The notes beneath the pieces are model-generated. The model was not told where the DNA came from and did not search any database. It saw only the letters and a program-made list of their open reading frames with translations. Below, in pieces: positions 22,129 through 33,719 of a DNA stretch of 64,000 nt. The translations under genes and the position numbers were made by a program. Numbering within the stretch: the first letter of the stretch is position 1; each line of letters begins with the position of its first letter. This DNA is from Acanthosepion lycidas (Eukaryota > Mollusca > Cephalopoda > Sepiida > Sepiidae). The stretch covers positions 29,111,414 to 29,175,413 of the forward strand of contig OZ010605.1 in the NCBI GenBank assembly GCA_963932145.1, written 5' to 3'.

Positions 22129-22770
22129 AAGCGGTCAACCATCTAGGTACTGACCAGTCTCGATATTGCTTAACTTTGGAATTATTAATCAGAGAGCCGA
22201 GTTTCAATTTCCGCTGGATTCGTTATATTTACTTATGCGCAAATACCGTAATTCCCCATGTATAATACGCCTTCATCCATAATATTCACCACTAAAATTG
22301 TGCTGAAAGTGTGAGAAAATGCTTCCAGTCACGCATAATACGCACCCCTTATTTGGTAATCAAGCCCTATAAATTGTACCTCCCCAATTTCATCACGGAC
22401 AGCGTTTCCTACTCTTATTTAAAAAACGGTTTTAAACATAGAATAATATTATTATAATTTAGGTTTATGATAATTCTTTCTTTATTTTACATTTGTAAGT
22501 ATCATTAGTTACATATTTGGCATCTTTATGCGGTTGTACCCGCCGAATGTTTGTGTCAAATTGTCGTATGTTTGTGGTGAGTAGTCATTTCGAAACTGAA
22601 ATCGACCTTTGAAACGGCAAATTTTTAAAGATTTTTTGTAGCCTTACATTATCCGTACCCTAATTTTGCTTATTATTTTTAGAAAAAAAAAATGCATATC
22701 CTACATTGGGAAGTACGGTACCTCTTCAATCCCCAACTATGGGTTTAATTAGGAAGATTTGTGACATGAA
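22129..22770 (+). mobile_element. SINE family B copy interrupted by a MITE
   Basis: A partial minus-strand 5S-like piece (22129-22180) is followed by a plus-strand family B copy: GAGAGCCGAGTTTCAATTTCC (box B-like), CGTTATATTTACTTATGCGC, then the MITE at 22246-22718, then CCCCAACTATGGGTTTAAT, which corresponds to the CCCAGTTATGGGTAAATA block of the 16425 copy. Confidence 0.65.
22246..22718. mobile_element. Pogo/Tc1-type MITE (TACCGTAATTCCCC family)
   Basis: Ends read inward CCGTAATTCCCCAT and CCGTACTTCCCAAT, each preceded by TA. Inside are subterminal CATAATACGCACCCCTTATT blocks. It aligns along its length with 57024-57373, with about 120 bp of extra sequence in the middle. No transposase is present. 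The subterminal motif also occurs in the element at 61151, which retains a pogo-like coding tail, so a pogo-type transposase is the likely mobiliser. Confidence 0.85.
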
Positions 22771-22774
22771 AGCA

Positions 22775-24360
22775 TTATTAGTTCAAAAGATCCTTACAAT
22801 CTTTTAATAACAATGGCTTTACCTGACCTGCAAAGAGTTGATAAGCAAAAGAAATGAATCAATCTATGAAATACTGATAAGGTACACAGATATGTTTTTT
22901 TCAGATATATTGAAACTACAGTGGACACAAAATGAGGGTTCAGTTTATATATATGTTTTCTGGCCCTTCACTCTATATCCACATTATAATTTCTTGCTTG
23001 TTTATCAAATTATGATGAGACATGACTCCACCTCATCTCCCCACATGTATAAGTTAATTCGTAATACTTGTATCAACAAATCACTATTGTCTAAAAGAAA
23101 ATTTCTTACAATCGAAAAAAAAATCGAAAAATATTTTCCGGCTTTAAATAACCTGCAAGTTGTTAATAAGCCATAGAAATGAATAAATCAATCCATTGTA
23201 TTTTCGTATTCTTCTTTAAACCAACAAGTCCGTTAAGTTTCTTCCTCATCCAAGAGAAAACAAATGGATCCAATATCGCTCAATATCCAACTTAAACGCC
23301 CTTGCAGTAATTTCTATGAACTGTTACACCCTTTGTCAATCTTGACGATACAAGTTAAAAAATACTTTTTTTAACCATAAAAAATGTTCTTAATAGTTCG
23401 ATTTCTATTTATTTAAACTTTTTTTTTTATCTCATAGAAAAAACTTCACACACGAGTCAGGGAACAAGAAGGTACTACCCTATCGAGGTAGAAAATGGTA
23501 ACGGTCGGATATAAAAAGAAGCAGAATAAAAGTATTTATACTGTAAAAAGTGTGCGCCGAGTCATGTGGCAAGAATTACACCACGAAGCCACGTGTTCGA
23601 ATCTCAATATAGTCAATGAGGTGATATTTTAATGTCCGACGATCCATGAATTATATACATGTTGGTCCAAGCATTGCGTGAAATTGAGTAAGCAAAACTA
23701 TTCAGAAGCCGGTGACGGTTGCAATAGCACGGGGTCTCAACTCATCGTGACGGGTGGTTTAATCGTACCGGATTTGCTCAACTACTGATCACGCTAGATT
23801 CGACTTGTCCTAGCAACATTTGTAACTAAGGTCCGTTCGATATAATATGCATCCGTTAATCTCACGAGATAAAGATATATTCATTTCTTTGGTGCCGAAA
23901 CAGTGGTAACCTCTCCTGGCTGCAGGCCAGTTTTCCGCCTTCGTCTAAATCCGGCTTGGAGCTTGACTTAGAAGACACGGAACCATTTCATCGACAACGG
24001 GAGCGTGTCCCATTATCACAATGCCTATGACACACTTTGGAACATGTACGTTTATAAAAGTATATATATTAATTATTTTAGAAGATCCAAAATAATTCAT
24101 GTTTTTTTTTTAAATATATGAAACATTAGGTAAACAAAACTAAAAAAGTAGTCTTCAAGTGATGTGGTTTCTGTTATTTGGTACAGTTCTTTATTTTAAG
24201 TATTACAGAATGTTAATATCTTGATTATGTCATTATTTTCTCTTTGAGTTACATGTGCTATTCATTTTAGTTGTTACTGTTATTGGAACTCCTCAGATTA
24301 AGTGGTTTATGTTTGTGGGGGTGAGGTTGGCACAGAATTTCTTTGTGATTTTGTTAATGC
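22775..24360. other. No recognised gene; one tRNA-like box B
   Basis: A B-box-like GTGTTCGAATCTC occurs near 23599-23611 with a plausible tRNA-type region upstream, so an old SINE may be present. TGGTGCCGAAAC at about 23892 looks like a retroviral-type primer binding site following ATATATTCATTTCT, but no LTR pair or gag/pol is visible. The 112-codon ORF at 22838-23176 has no recognisable family. Confidence 0.3.
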
Positions 24361-24364
24361 CAGT

Positions 24365-25085
24365 ACAGAGGGTTCGAAAATCAGTTGATCTGTTGATTTG
24401 CTTCAGCTGCATATGAATTAATCTATGGGTTATTTAATGTCGAAATTTAAATATCTTGAAACCAATTTTATGATTCATCTAAATGTTTTTTTGAACAGAA
24501 TTGTATATTTTCAACTACAGATTGATTGGTTGATTTTCTTTAGCAGCATATTAACACTTCTATGGGTTATTTATTGCCGAAATCTAAATATTTTGAACGT
24601 AATTTTTTGGCTTCACTTAAATGTGTTTTGAACGCAGTTGTATATTTTCAACTACAGATTGTTTAGTTGTTTTTGTTTAGCAACATATAAACACCACTAT
24701 GAGTCATTTAATATCTAAATCTAAATATTCTTAACACACTTTTAAGGCTTCAGCTACAGATAATATGTAATTCTACGACCAATAAGTATTGCTAGTAATT
24801 TTATTATGTACAAAAATGTATTGATTGTGTTTTTAGTATAAAAATGCATTTTTATACTTCCGTAGGGTTTTGATTTTGTATAGTTTTTCACTATTTTCCC
24901 ATAGCTGGGTCCCTAAATGGTTCTACCACTCCGGGTAATGGTGGGTCTGAGAACAACAGGAATTAAAAAAAGATTACACTGTCCTCCGAACCTTCAATCT
25001 CCCGATCAGAGGTCTTGCTGCCGGATGCAGTTTATCGTCATACCCAGGACCATATTTTGAAGAAGAGTAATCCTCTCTAAAGCCT
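24365..25085 (+). repeat. Dispersed repeat family E with a 136-bp tandem triplication
   Basis: Three tandem, diverged units of about 136 bp start near 24377, 24522 and 24658; each runs from a GATTGNTTGGTTG-like start to TTTTCAACTACA. After 24830 come AAAAATGCATTTTTATAC, a G-rich block (CCGGGTAATGGTGGGTCTGAG), AACAACAGGAATTAA and GTCATACCCAGGAC. The same downstream order recurs at 51980-52630 and, inverted, at 38620-38890. No coding signature is seen; the class is unknown. Confidence 0.7.
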
Positions 25086-25402
25086 ACTGCAGTGGTTCCC
25101 AAAGTTTGTTTGTTATTTTTTTTCTTCTGAGCCGAATTTTCGGAATTAAAATTTGCTCACTCCACACCTAATTTTATGTGATAAAATTTACAGTAAAAAA
25201 TAAAACAACAGAGACAGGGTTAAAGGGAGATAACTGCGGATTCGATGTCAGAAGTTGTTCATTGATAACTCTCTCCTCCAATTTGAAGACCCTGGTTAAT
25301 ATATTTCTTAATATTTGATAAAATGCCCAAATATCACAAGGATAAAATCGGGCAATAATTATTTATAACTATTTATACTGGGACTCATGCATGCAATTAC
25401 AT

Positions 25403-25849
25403 GAAATTCATAATAATATTTTACATTTTGAAATCATATTTATATATTTTCTGGAATTCTTCAGCTGTGTAACAATCTGGGTAATCTTCAGCGAAATCTG
25501 TACAGAATCCGTTATTTAATCTACGGGAGTAGACTGTTCTCGTTCCACTGCGCATGTCTATGGACATCGTCTCGTTCTTGTTTTATTTAGTATTGTTCAG
25601 TTATTGCTCGCACGTTTCCACTGAGTGTAAGTACACACTACCTGGCCCAGTGCACTCAAATTGGGGAAACCCGGATGGTACAATGCCCGAATTGTTGTAG
25701 TAACAACAAAATAGATTAGGACAATATAAATAGCGTAAATAATGATAACTCCTCATACCACAAATTCAGACTCAAGTTCTTATCCTTTTTAGGTCTTTGT
25801 AGAAATTCATAATAATATTTTACATTTTGAAATCATATTTATATATTTT
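25403..25849 (-). mobile_element. SINE-like element flanked by a 48-bp perfect direct repeat
   Basis: Bases 25459-25807 match 28080-28428 over 349 bp with only a few substitutions. On the minus strand the element contains CGCAGTGGAACGAGAACAGT, related to the GGCACGTGGAACTAGAACA block of SINE family A, and ends at CAGCTGAAG, within the hammerhead-like core. It is bounded by a 48-bp identical direct repeat (25403-25450 and 25802-25849), far longer than a normal SINE target duplication. No clear tRNA head is visible. Confidence 0.75.
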
Positions 25850-25894
25850 TTGAAAATGTTTCTAAAAACTAACCGACAGCCTTTATTTTCCCTA

Positions 25895-26200
25895 AGCCAT
25901 TTTAAAACTTTCTTTTCTTTTTATGTGCCATGTCTTTTCAGGACGTAGGTAATTATAAATCGCCACCACCCCTATCCCTTGCAGCTGTAAGCAAGTTCCT
26001 TCCCTCTGCTCCCTCCCCCAGATCACGTTCTGTCATCCACCTGCTCAAGCTCGTCAGGTATATCACGCGCTGCTTTCCCTTGTCTCTCTTTTCCTCTATT
26101 CGACACGTGAGTATCAGATTCTCCAGGCCATCATTGTATGTCCCAGAAACTTCAGCTGCCGCCTCCTAATGTTAAGTATAAGCCTCCACTTACATTGATC
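25895..26200 (-). pseudogene. LINE-R 3' fragment
   Basis: On the minus strand this matches 29525-29790 and the 37440-37535 end of the LINE at 36110: CGTGATATACCTGACGAGCT, GAGCAGAGGGAAGGAACTTG and ACGTCCTGAAAAGACATGGC. In the 29525 copy the equivalent reading frame encodes GRIEGKKDKGKQRVTNLVDL. This is the extreme C-terminus and 3' end of the LINE; stops interrupt it. Confidence 0.7.
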
Positions 26201-26204
26201 TAAA

Positions 26205-26755
26205 AAAAAAGGAAAAAGGGAGATTTGGTGACTTTTATTGAAATATTAATGGTGTTTAAGAATAATGAGTAAAAAACAGAATATTTTGAAGATGGATAGC
26301 ACTATGTTGCCTTTAGTGTCTGTGGTATTCATCAGTACTGATTTCCGGTGAGAAAGCGAGCCTATTTTTCATATATGGATTTTTAGGCGCAAGGCAACAA
26401 TAGACATTTTGTTTACCATTTGGAAATGTTGACCGCTGAGCCAGAACAGATCAACGACTCGGTTGTGTTACATTGTCATGGCGCCATCTTAATTTTTCTG
26501 TTCTCCACTCAGTCTCTTCTCACTGGCCAGCTTATGTCAGGTGATAGATTCCGGTTCCTATTTATAGCCTAAACGGTAAGTCTTGGCATCTTTGGCGAAC
26601 TCGCAATGCAATATTAATGCGTCAAATCCCCAGGAGAGCAGCTACGGCCTACAAGAGTCGTGTTCGCGTGTCAGCCAGAGGAGTTAGCAAGTAAGTAATG
26701 AGACCAGCAGGTTTTGGTAAATTAAGACATTTCTGATGAGTTCCTGGAACTCTTT
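26205..26755. other. No recognised feature
   Basis: Ordinary AT-rich DNA with a slightly GC-richer part near 26530-26700. No gene signature. Confidence 0.35.
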
Positions 26756-26759
26756 AAAA

Positions 26760-27970
26760 ATACATCACTTGGCAAGGAAGAAAGTGTTACACAGAAAGAG
26801 GGAGAGATAAAGAGCGAGACAGTGGGAAGGAAAGAAAGAAATAGAGTCTGTGAGAGAGAAAAATATAATTTCGAGAGAGAGAGAGAGAAGGAGAAAACAG
26901 TCATAGCGTAAGAGAGAGTTAGATAAGTAGAGAGAGAGAGAGAAGGTGAAAGTAACTGAGAAAGAGAAAGGTAAAAAGAGAGTGGAAGAAGGAAGTGAAA
27001 ATGAGGGGGAAACCAAAGCGAGATAAATTTGCAAGGAAGAGAGACAGAAAAGTGAGTAAGGAAGACGGAGTGCTAATAAATTAGGCAATAGAAAGAGTAA
27101 GATAGAAAAGTGGGAGAGGGGAGAGAAAGGGGATTATATAAGTGAGACAATGAGAGTGAGAGGGAGAAATAAATGTGAGATAATCTGAGTAAGAAAGGGA
27201 GATATAATGAGTGAAAGTGATAGATACATACGCTAAGCGAGAGAGAAAAAGTGCATGAGCGGAGAAAATGAGAGAAATATAAAACATGATCTGGGAAAGA
27301 GAGAGAGAGAGATTAAAGGAAAAGAGATGGAAAAAGAAAGAGATTAACGAAAGAGTTTCTGGAGAAAAGTGAGATATATAAAGAGATGAATTACATGAGT
27401 GAGAAATACAATTATTGAGAGAGAGTAAGAAAAAGAGAGATAGAAATGGAGGGTTTACATGAAAGACAAATGTATGTCAATCGTTTCACTCAAAACAAGG
27501 TAATAAAGCCACTAAGATGCAACGGTAAAAGACGGGGTAATTGATAGACAAAAAGTAAATGAGTCGGAAAAATCTGAGTGCGATAGACGGGTAGAGAGAC
27601 CGAGAGATAGAAAGAGAGAAGAAAAATGAACGAGAGAAGTTAGAAAAAGTGAGAGAGTGACTTAGTGGGAAGTGAGCATTTGAAAGAGTGCATGAAAAAT
27701 GCAGTAACTGGGAGAAATGCAATAAGAGAGAGAGAAAGCGATAGAAAAGGAGTGAAGAATTATGTGAGTTGGAAGAATGTGCGTGTTAGAAAAGCAGAGT
27801 GAGAGAAAACGACAGGGTGAGTGAGACAGAAATCGAATGAAGAGAGAAAAGTGAGAGATAAAATGGCGAGATAAAGAGGAAATAAATATTTTAGAGACAG
27901 GTAGGCTGTGGGAAACATACAAGGAAAATGATAGTGAGCGAGAGGTAAAAACGAGAAATGGTTATGTGAA
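26760..27970. repeat. 1.2-kb purine-rich (GAGA)n tract
   Basis: The plus strand is dominated by G and A, with many imperfect GAGAGAGA runs (26873-26888, 26928-26942, 27296-27311) spread over 1.2 kb. Serine/leucine/phenylalanine-rich minus ORFs across it (for example 26765-27088) are artefacts of CT-rich codons. Confidence 0.9.
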
Positions 27971-28039
27971 AAATGGCGAGTAATTGGTAAAGATAGGAAG
28001 TAAAAACTACATGAAGGAAATTTATACTGTTAACCACTA

Positions 28040-28428
28040 ACTTCCATTTAACTTTTCGGCTGTTGTGCCCTCTGGACTACTTCAGCTGTATAACAATCTG
28101 GGTAATCTTCAGCGAAATCTGTACAGAATCCGTTATTTAATCTACGGGAGTAGACTGTTCTCGTTCCACTGCGCATGTCTATGGACATCGTCTCGTTCTT
28201 GTTTTATTTAGTATTGTTCAGTTATTGCTCGCCCGTTTCCACTGAGTGCAAGTACACACTACCTGGCCCAGTGCACTCAAATTGGGGAAACCCGGATGGT
28301 ACAATGCCCGAATTGTTGTAATAACAACAAAATAGATTAGGACAATATAAATAGCGTAAATAATGATAACTCCTCATACCACAAATTCAGACTCAAGTTC
28401 TTATCCTTTTTAGGTCTTTGTAGAAATT
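28040..28428 (-). mobile_element. Second copy of the 25.4-kb SINE-like element
   Basis: Bases 28080-28428 are nearly identical to 25459-25807. Unlike the first copy it continues on the minus strand through CTGAAGTAGTCCAGAGGGC, ACAACAGCCGAAAAGTTAAA, a degenerate version of the hammerhead-like core of family A. It therefore retains a 3' portion that the first copy lacks. Confidence 0.75.
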
Positions 28429-28429
28429 T

Positions 28430-28943
28430 GTCTTTTTACCACCCCTCCCATTGCCTTCCATTCACATAAGCTTGTCAATTAAGTGTCCCTCTGCCCTTTT
28501 TACTGTCGATATGTAGCCTGAGATTCAAATTTCTTGTCGCTTCTTTGTCTTTATATGTCTCTGACTAATTTTAATTATCCTGCTTTTTTGGGGGGGTTTC
28601 TATTTGTATATAAGATTTCTTTCATCCTTCCATTATCGGTCCATGGTATTCTCAGCATCCTTCTGTAGAACCACATTTCTGTTGCCTCCATTTTTCTCTT
28701 CATTTTAGTGCAAACTATCCAGTATTGCCAATATTGCATAAATGGTATTCTCAGCATCCTTCTGTAGAACCACATTTCTGTTGCCTCCAGTTTTATCTTC
28801 ATTTTAGTGCAAATTATACAATATTGCCAATATTGCATATATGGTATTCTCAGCATCATTCTGTAGAACCACATTTCTGTTACCTCCATTTTTCTCTTCA
28901 TTTTAGTGCAAATTATCCAGTATTACCAATATTGCATATATGG
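28430..28943 (-). pseudogene. LINE-R C-terminal fragment with a 99-bp triplication
   Basis: The minus strand is open from 28901 to 28575 and encodes MKRKMEATEMWFYRRMLRIP three times with spacers of the form FMQYWQYWIVCTK. The repeat starts at 28644, 28743 and 28842 (plus coordinates) with a period of exactly 99 bp, so the frame is kept. A single copy of this motif is normal in the LINE tail. The repeat is therefore a local tandem amplification inside a dead LINE fragment, not a repeat protein. Confidence 0.75.
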
Positions 28944-28944
28944 T

Positions 28945-29290
28945 TCGGTGCCCCTGATATTTCATGCAGGAATTGGTCCTGATTCGGTGGATCGGCTTTA
29001 GTCACTTGCCTAACTGTGTCTGTTTTATAAATACCTTCATGATAATTGCCCGGCTTAGCTCTTCGCTATAGTATGAAGACTATATGAATTTTGGTGCTAT
29101 ACAAGACTGGCGACGGGATCACATTAATTTACAGTTGAGCTAGTTAGATGTAGACGTAACTTCTATGCTAACACTTTCTCACACTTCTCACACTTCTCGA
29201 TCATGGAACTCCCTTCCGGGTCTAGGCTTTCCAACCAAGTTTTATCTGCAAAAATTTAAATGCAATATAAATCTCTATCTACTGTCCTCT
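28945..29290 (+). pseudogene. CR1-like LINE C-terminal fragment
   Basis: The plus strand carries IGPDSVDRL-like and FINTFMIIARLSSSL-like pieces, then WNSLPGLGFPTKFYLQKFKCN at about 29208-29268. These are the tail motifs of the CR1-like LINE seen at 7240-7700 and 30610-31005. It is frameshifted and begins right at the edge of the LINE-R fragment. Confidence 0.65.
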
Positions 29291-29524
29291 TGATTGATTT
29301 TTTTTTCTTTTTCCTTGTTACTAATGTATTTGTTTCTAATTCCTCCTCAGTTGAATGCATCCTCCTCTGAGAAGGACCCTTATCCTTTCTCTGACGCTCA
29401 TTTCTAATTATCGGTGTCAACTCAGTTTATTTCCAACCACATCCAGTTTTTCTCTCAGTTCCAATAGATTACTCTGACGTGCCATAACAAAATGTTTTGC
29501 CTAATATAGAAAGCATGAGTGTAC

Positions 29525-29790
29525 GTCCCGTGCACATTCTTTTTCTTTTTATGTGACATGTCATTTCAGGACGTAGACGATCATGGCTCTCCACTTTCCT
29601 CTATCGCTTGCAGCTCTCAACAACTTCCTTTCCTCTACTTCCTCCCTCAAACCACTTACTTAAGTCCACCAGGTTTGTCACGCGTTGTTTTCCCTTGTCT
29701 TTCTTTCCCTCTATTCGACCCGTGAATATCAGATTATTCAGCCACCCCACCCCCACTTCCTCATTATGCGTCCCAGAATCTTCAATGGTT
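29525..29790 (-). pseudogene. LINE-R 3' fragment
   Basis: The minus strand encodes FTGRIEGKKDKGKQRVTNLV, LSKWFEGG and ESHDRLRPEMTCHIK, the C-terminal end of LINE-R. It parallels 25895-26200 across its full length. A family B SINE starts directly at its upstream edge. Confidence 0.72.
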
Positions 29791-29794
29791 ATCG

Positions 29795-29965
29795 GTTAAG
29801 GATGAGAGATCGGGGAGCTGTGATCGAACTCTGAGTTTGTTATTCACTTACGCGCAACTTCCCCGCTGAATGCAATGGCAACCTATTGCGGAGAAAATGT
29901 GCCTGCCTCGTCAGTCATGTATCAAATGATGCATGATCGCCCTAAACCTGTATCACGTTCGGCAA
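29795..29965 (+). mobile_element. SINE family B, diverged
   Basis: GAGAGATCGGGGAGCTGTGATCGAACTC supplies a weak box B; TTATTCACTTACGCGCAA, GGCAACCTATTGCGGAGAAA and GTCAGTCATGTATCAAATGA match the 9560 copy. The middle of the body is deleted. Confidence 0.7.
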
Positions 29966-29969
29966 GTGT

Positions 29970-30605
29970 GACCGCGCAGATTAGACTGCCATATTTTGTT
30001 CAACAGCGATTATTTTAAAATGTATTTTCTAAGCAGAACTTATAAAGGTCAACGGCCACATATGTGGGGTACGCAATGTGCATGGAACACACTTTCCTAA
30101 TAATGGTCTTTCACATTCAAAGACTGACGTAACAAGAGCTTTTATTTACAAGTCTTACGTTTTCTGAATATGTGCCTTGATAATGCGTGATAAAGAAAGG
30201 GATAAGAAAAAGACGATTTTTTTTAAATAACACAATGAAAAAAATGAAAACTGCTTATGAAAAAGGGCGATGTAAAAAATTGAACAACCGCCATATTTTT
30301 TCTCTCTTTCAATCAATTTATTTCAAACTCTCTAACTAGGTCGTTGCTTTTTTATCTGTCACTCACATTCTTTTTCCTTTATTGGCCCTATCTTCCACTC
30401 ACTTTTATCTCTATCACGCCGTCTCTCTCCGTCTGTCAGTAAATCTATATTCTGTTCAGTTACTTTGTCACACAGTTCATATTGTTCTCTCTCACTCACT
30501 TTTTATTTTTATCATATCACTCCAAAAAGGCGGGAGTGCCACAAGCACGCAAGGAATTACAGAGCAAGAGTAAAGATGGATGCTTGAGGAAAGATAAAGA
30601 GAAAG
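29970..30605. other. No recognised feature
   Basis: CT-rich in part (30300-30520), otherwise AT-rich, with no gene signature. Confidence 0.35.
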
Positions 30606-30609
30606 ACGA

Positions 30610-31005
30610 GGATCGAGATCAAGGCATCAGAAGATGTCGATTGACGTTACATTTGATGATTTGATGATTATAGCTATCAGGGAAGCAAGATAGAGAAAAG
30701 GAGTTCCACTGACGGGAAACTTGACATAAGAAGCTGCTGGAGTAGAAGAGACAGCTAAATTTAACCATTTTGACAGTGAAAGAGTGAGACCGATATGCCA
30801 AACTAGTAGCACGCTTAAATTCATGCAGTTTGGGTACCAATGAAAGTAGCTCGTCAAAGCAGTTGCCATGAAAATATTTGTAGAAAAGACAGAGGGAAGC
30901 CACAGCACGTCTGTGGGAAAGTGACTGTAGACGAAATGCAAGCTCAGGACTTTTCTCATTGGATTTTGGATTTTGTCGAGCACTTCGAGATGAGCAACGA
31001 GGACA
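30610..31005 (-). pseudogene. CR1-like LINE C-terminal region, open for 129 codons
   Basis: The minus strand encodes RLQSLSHRRAVASLCLFYKY, FHGNCFDELLSLVPKL, WNSFSLSCFPDSYN and NVNRHLL, the best-preserved example here of the CR1-like LINE tail. It ends at a natural-looking terminus near 30619. No reverse transcriptase is attached, so this is a 5'-truncated copy rather than a gene. Confidence 0.83.
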
Positions 31006-31009
31006 CAAG

Positions 31010-31550
31010 ATTATATATGGCAGCAGTATTCAATGCAAGCACAAATGGTTGATATGTAGATTTGAAGGATGGAAACAGGCGAGAGAAAACTTCTGGCGGG
31101 ACACAAAGATCCAACTTTCTTTGTGGTGGATGGATCTATTATATCTTTTTCCTTATCTCATTCTTCGGTAAGTAATATCTGCTATTTACTGGAAGTAGGC
31201 AGAATTCATTGTCACCAGTAAAAGACACAGTCCAGTTTCTAAGTTAGTTATTAGGGACGATAAAATCAAGCTTGTAGCAGATGTCGGAAAGTGCATCGTA
31301 GAAATCCAAAGAGGAATAGGAATAGCGAGAGTGGAATTTTCAAAGCAAAGTCGACATGTTAGAAGTTAGTAGAATATAGAAAAGTATCCGAACTAATGTG
31401 GGGGTAAGGAGAAAAAGTAAAGAAACCTTAACAAACAACGCATCTTACCTCCGTCTAGAAGGCATTCTCGGGTCGGAATTAGAGTCAAACTCTATGTGTA
31501 AGGAAACAAAAAAACGACATTAGCATGGAAGAGATAAAGATCGTAACAAA
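31010..31550. other. No recognised feature
   Basis: I see no gene or repeat here that matches elsewhere in the window. Confidence 0.35.
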
Positions 31551-31551
31551 C

Positions 31552-31553
31552 AG

Positions 31554-31636
<83 letters not shown>
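31552..31636. repeat. (TA)n(GA)n microsatellite
   Basis: TA tract to 31609 then GA units to about 31636. Confidence 0.95.
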
Positions 31637-31639
<3 letters not shown>

Positions 31640-31739
31640 TGCTGACCTAATAATGTATTCACTAATTAATAATACATGATCGTGATGTGAAAACTTATAT
31701 GGATGAATATATACAAAACAGATGGATTGGAAGAAGAGG

Positions 31740-32190
31740 GACAGTTGAATACCCACCTTGATCAGCAGATTTGACACCCTTGGAATTCTTTTTGTGGCGG
31801 TTTCTAAACGACAAAGTCTACAGCAAGAAACCTGAAACAATTGTTGAAATGAGATTAGCAATTGAAGAAGAATGTGCTCAAATACCAGAGGAAATAATAC
31901 CGGACATTTGTAGGTTTGTTTCTTGTAAGACATGAAAAGTGTATTGACCAGAACAGCAACAAGTTTGAGCACTTGCTGTGAACTCATCATTACATGAACA
32001 TTCTGCCATTTCCCTAAAGAGCTTTTATCTTATTAAAGTTGATTTTCTGTTTTTCTGTATATTTGACTCTCAAAAATTAGTTAAATGTGTATTCTTTTTC
32101 TTGTATTAATCTTATTTACAAATCAAAATACATAAATTGAATAAGTTATAATGATTCAAAGATTGTATACATTATTTTGGGATACCCTGT
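31740..32190 (+). pseudogene. mariner/Tc1 superfamily transposase, C-terminal remnant with right terminus
   Basis: The plus strand encodes SADLTPLEFFLWRFLNDKVY, a good match to the block carrying the last catalytic residue, then ETIVEMRLAIEEECAQIPEE and IIPDICRFVSC. A further tail is frameshifted. The right terminus is TTTTGGGATACCCTGTA (32172-32188). The N-terminal half is missing; upstream is a GA/TA microsatellite. The terminus resembles the one at 10187, so the two remnants may be related. Confidence 0.8.
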
Positions 32191-32192
32191 AT

Positions 32193-32277
<85 letters not shown>

Positions 32278-32336
32278 CCAGTCCGTGCCTGGCACTTGCC
32301 ACCTACACACAAAGAATTATACCAAAATTTGAGGAA

Positions 32337-32382
<46 letters not shown>

Positions 32383-32503
32383 GTTATTATTATTGCATCT
32401 AGTATAAACAGCATGTCGCCTCTGAGTGTTGACTTCAATGTTCACTTTTATATTTATATTTACACTTCATCCCATAAATATAGCACACCTTAAAACTACA
32501 TTT

Positions 32504-32563
<60 letters not shown>
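32190..32563. repeat. Three (TA)n microsatellites (32190-32269, 32341-32379, 32509-32563)
   Basis: Long TA tracts separated by short unique pieces; the piece at 32405-32505 is repeat family D. Confidence 0.95.
32405..32505 (+). repeat. Dispersed repeat family D, plus copy
   Basis: GTCGCCTCTGAGTGTTGACT, TCAATGTTCACTTTTATATT and CCCATAAATATAGCACACC match the reverse complement of 2951-3065. It runs into a (TA)n tract at its 3' end, as the other copies do. Confidence 0.7.
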
Positions 32564-32566
<3 letters not shown>

Positions 32567-32576
32567 TATTTTTTAT

Positions 32577-32760
32577 ATATGATTCGATCGAGACACAGAA
32601 ATTACAATATTTTGAAACTGGTCATCCGTATTGAGGCTTAATTTCAAAATTGAACATTAATATTAATAGTTTAATTTATTAGTTTAATATTGAAATTAAA
32701 CTTTATTACGGATGGCCAGTTTCAAAACAGAGTAATTTCTGTGTCACGATGGAATCGTAT
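32577..32760. repeat. Foldback inverted repeat, about 80-bp arms
   Basis: The left arm (32577-32655) and right arm (32682-32760) are complementary at most positions. Shared blocks are GACACAGAAATTAC, TTTTGAAACTGG and CATCCGTA. The spacer is about 26 bp of AT-rich sequence. The left arm abuts a (TA)n tract. Confidence 0.82.
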
Positions 32761-32932
32761 TTTTTCTAAATTATAATTTCGTCTCTAATTCTGTATCGAG
32801 CAGTATTTTTCAAAGATAAAAACAAAAATATTAAAGAACTTAGGATTATCAATCTGGCAATTTTTTCCTATTATATCAATATACCCACACACAGACATAC
32901 ACATGCACATACACATATACGCACACAGACGT

Positions 32933-33017
<85 letters not shown>
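32933..33017. repeat. (CA)n(TA)n microsatellite
   Basis: CA units then TA units; looser CA-rich sequence extends upstream to about 32887. Confidence 0.95.
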
Positions 33018-33019
<2 letters not shown>

Positions 33020-33279
33020 AAAGATGATTCACGTAGTGTACGTCTAATAATTTGTGGATGTAATAGGCCTGTTAATGAAATTCGTGGAATAAACACACAG
33101 CAGCATAATTCAAAAATTGTTAATTAGATATCAATGATGATATATAAGACCTTTTGATTAAAGTTCTGCATGAAAAGAAAGATTTTAAAGTAGGAATTTT
33201 CGGACACGCCTGTGTACTTAATCAACGAGAAAAAAACAGTGAAGTGGGTCTTACTTTTCCCGCGGAATTTTTTTGTTTA

Positions 33280-33420
33280 GTTTTGTGTGTGTGGGGGGGT
33301 CGGTGTGTGTTTGTGTGTGATTGTATTTTTGTATGTGTGCGTGTGCGTGTGTGTGTTGTATTACTCTAAGAAATTTTAAGTTGTCCTGGCCGTTGTCCTG
33401 GCCGTTGTCCTGGCCGTTTG
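33280..33420. repeat. (TG)-rich tract and 12-bp triplication
   Basis: TG-rich imperfect repeat (33281-33357), then three tandem copies of GTTGTCCTGGCC near 33382-33418. Confidence 0.8.
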
Positions 33421-33719
33421 CCTCAATTAGGGCTGTGGAGAGTTTGTAAAAAGCTCTCTGTGTAAACTCTATTAGCTCAGTAAACCTAAAACTCTATTTT
33501 GTAGTTTAATATATGATCCTATTTTGAAAAATTGTTTGAGCTCGGATTTACGACGTTCTTGTTGGCTGTTAAATGAAGACGTTAAAAGCACGCGTCTGGT
33601 ATCATCAATGTTGTCGTCCGGTTGAAATGCGTAGTGACAGAGAAATTGTTGTTGCTGCATGATGTCTTTTGATGGTTACTGAATCGATGATGAAATTCAT
33701 GCTTAAACGCTTACAGTCT

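Noticed and set aside
23633..23910. Possible LTR followed by a primer binding site (TGGTGCCGAAAC)
   Set aside because: No second LTR, no gag/pol and no polypurine tract; a 12-base match is too weak alone.
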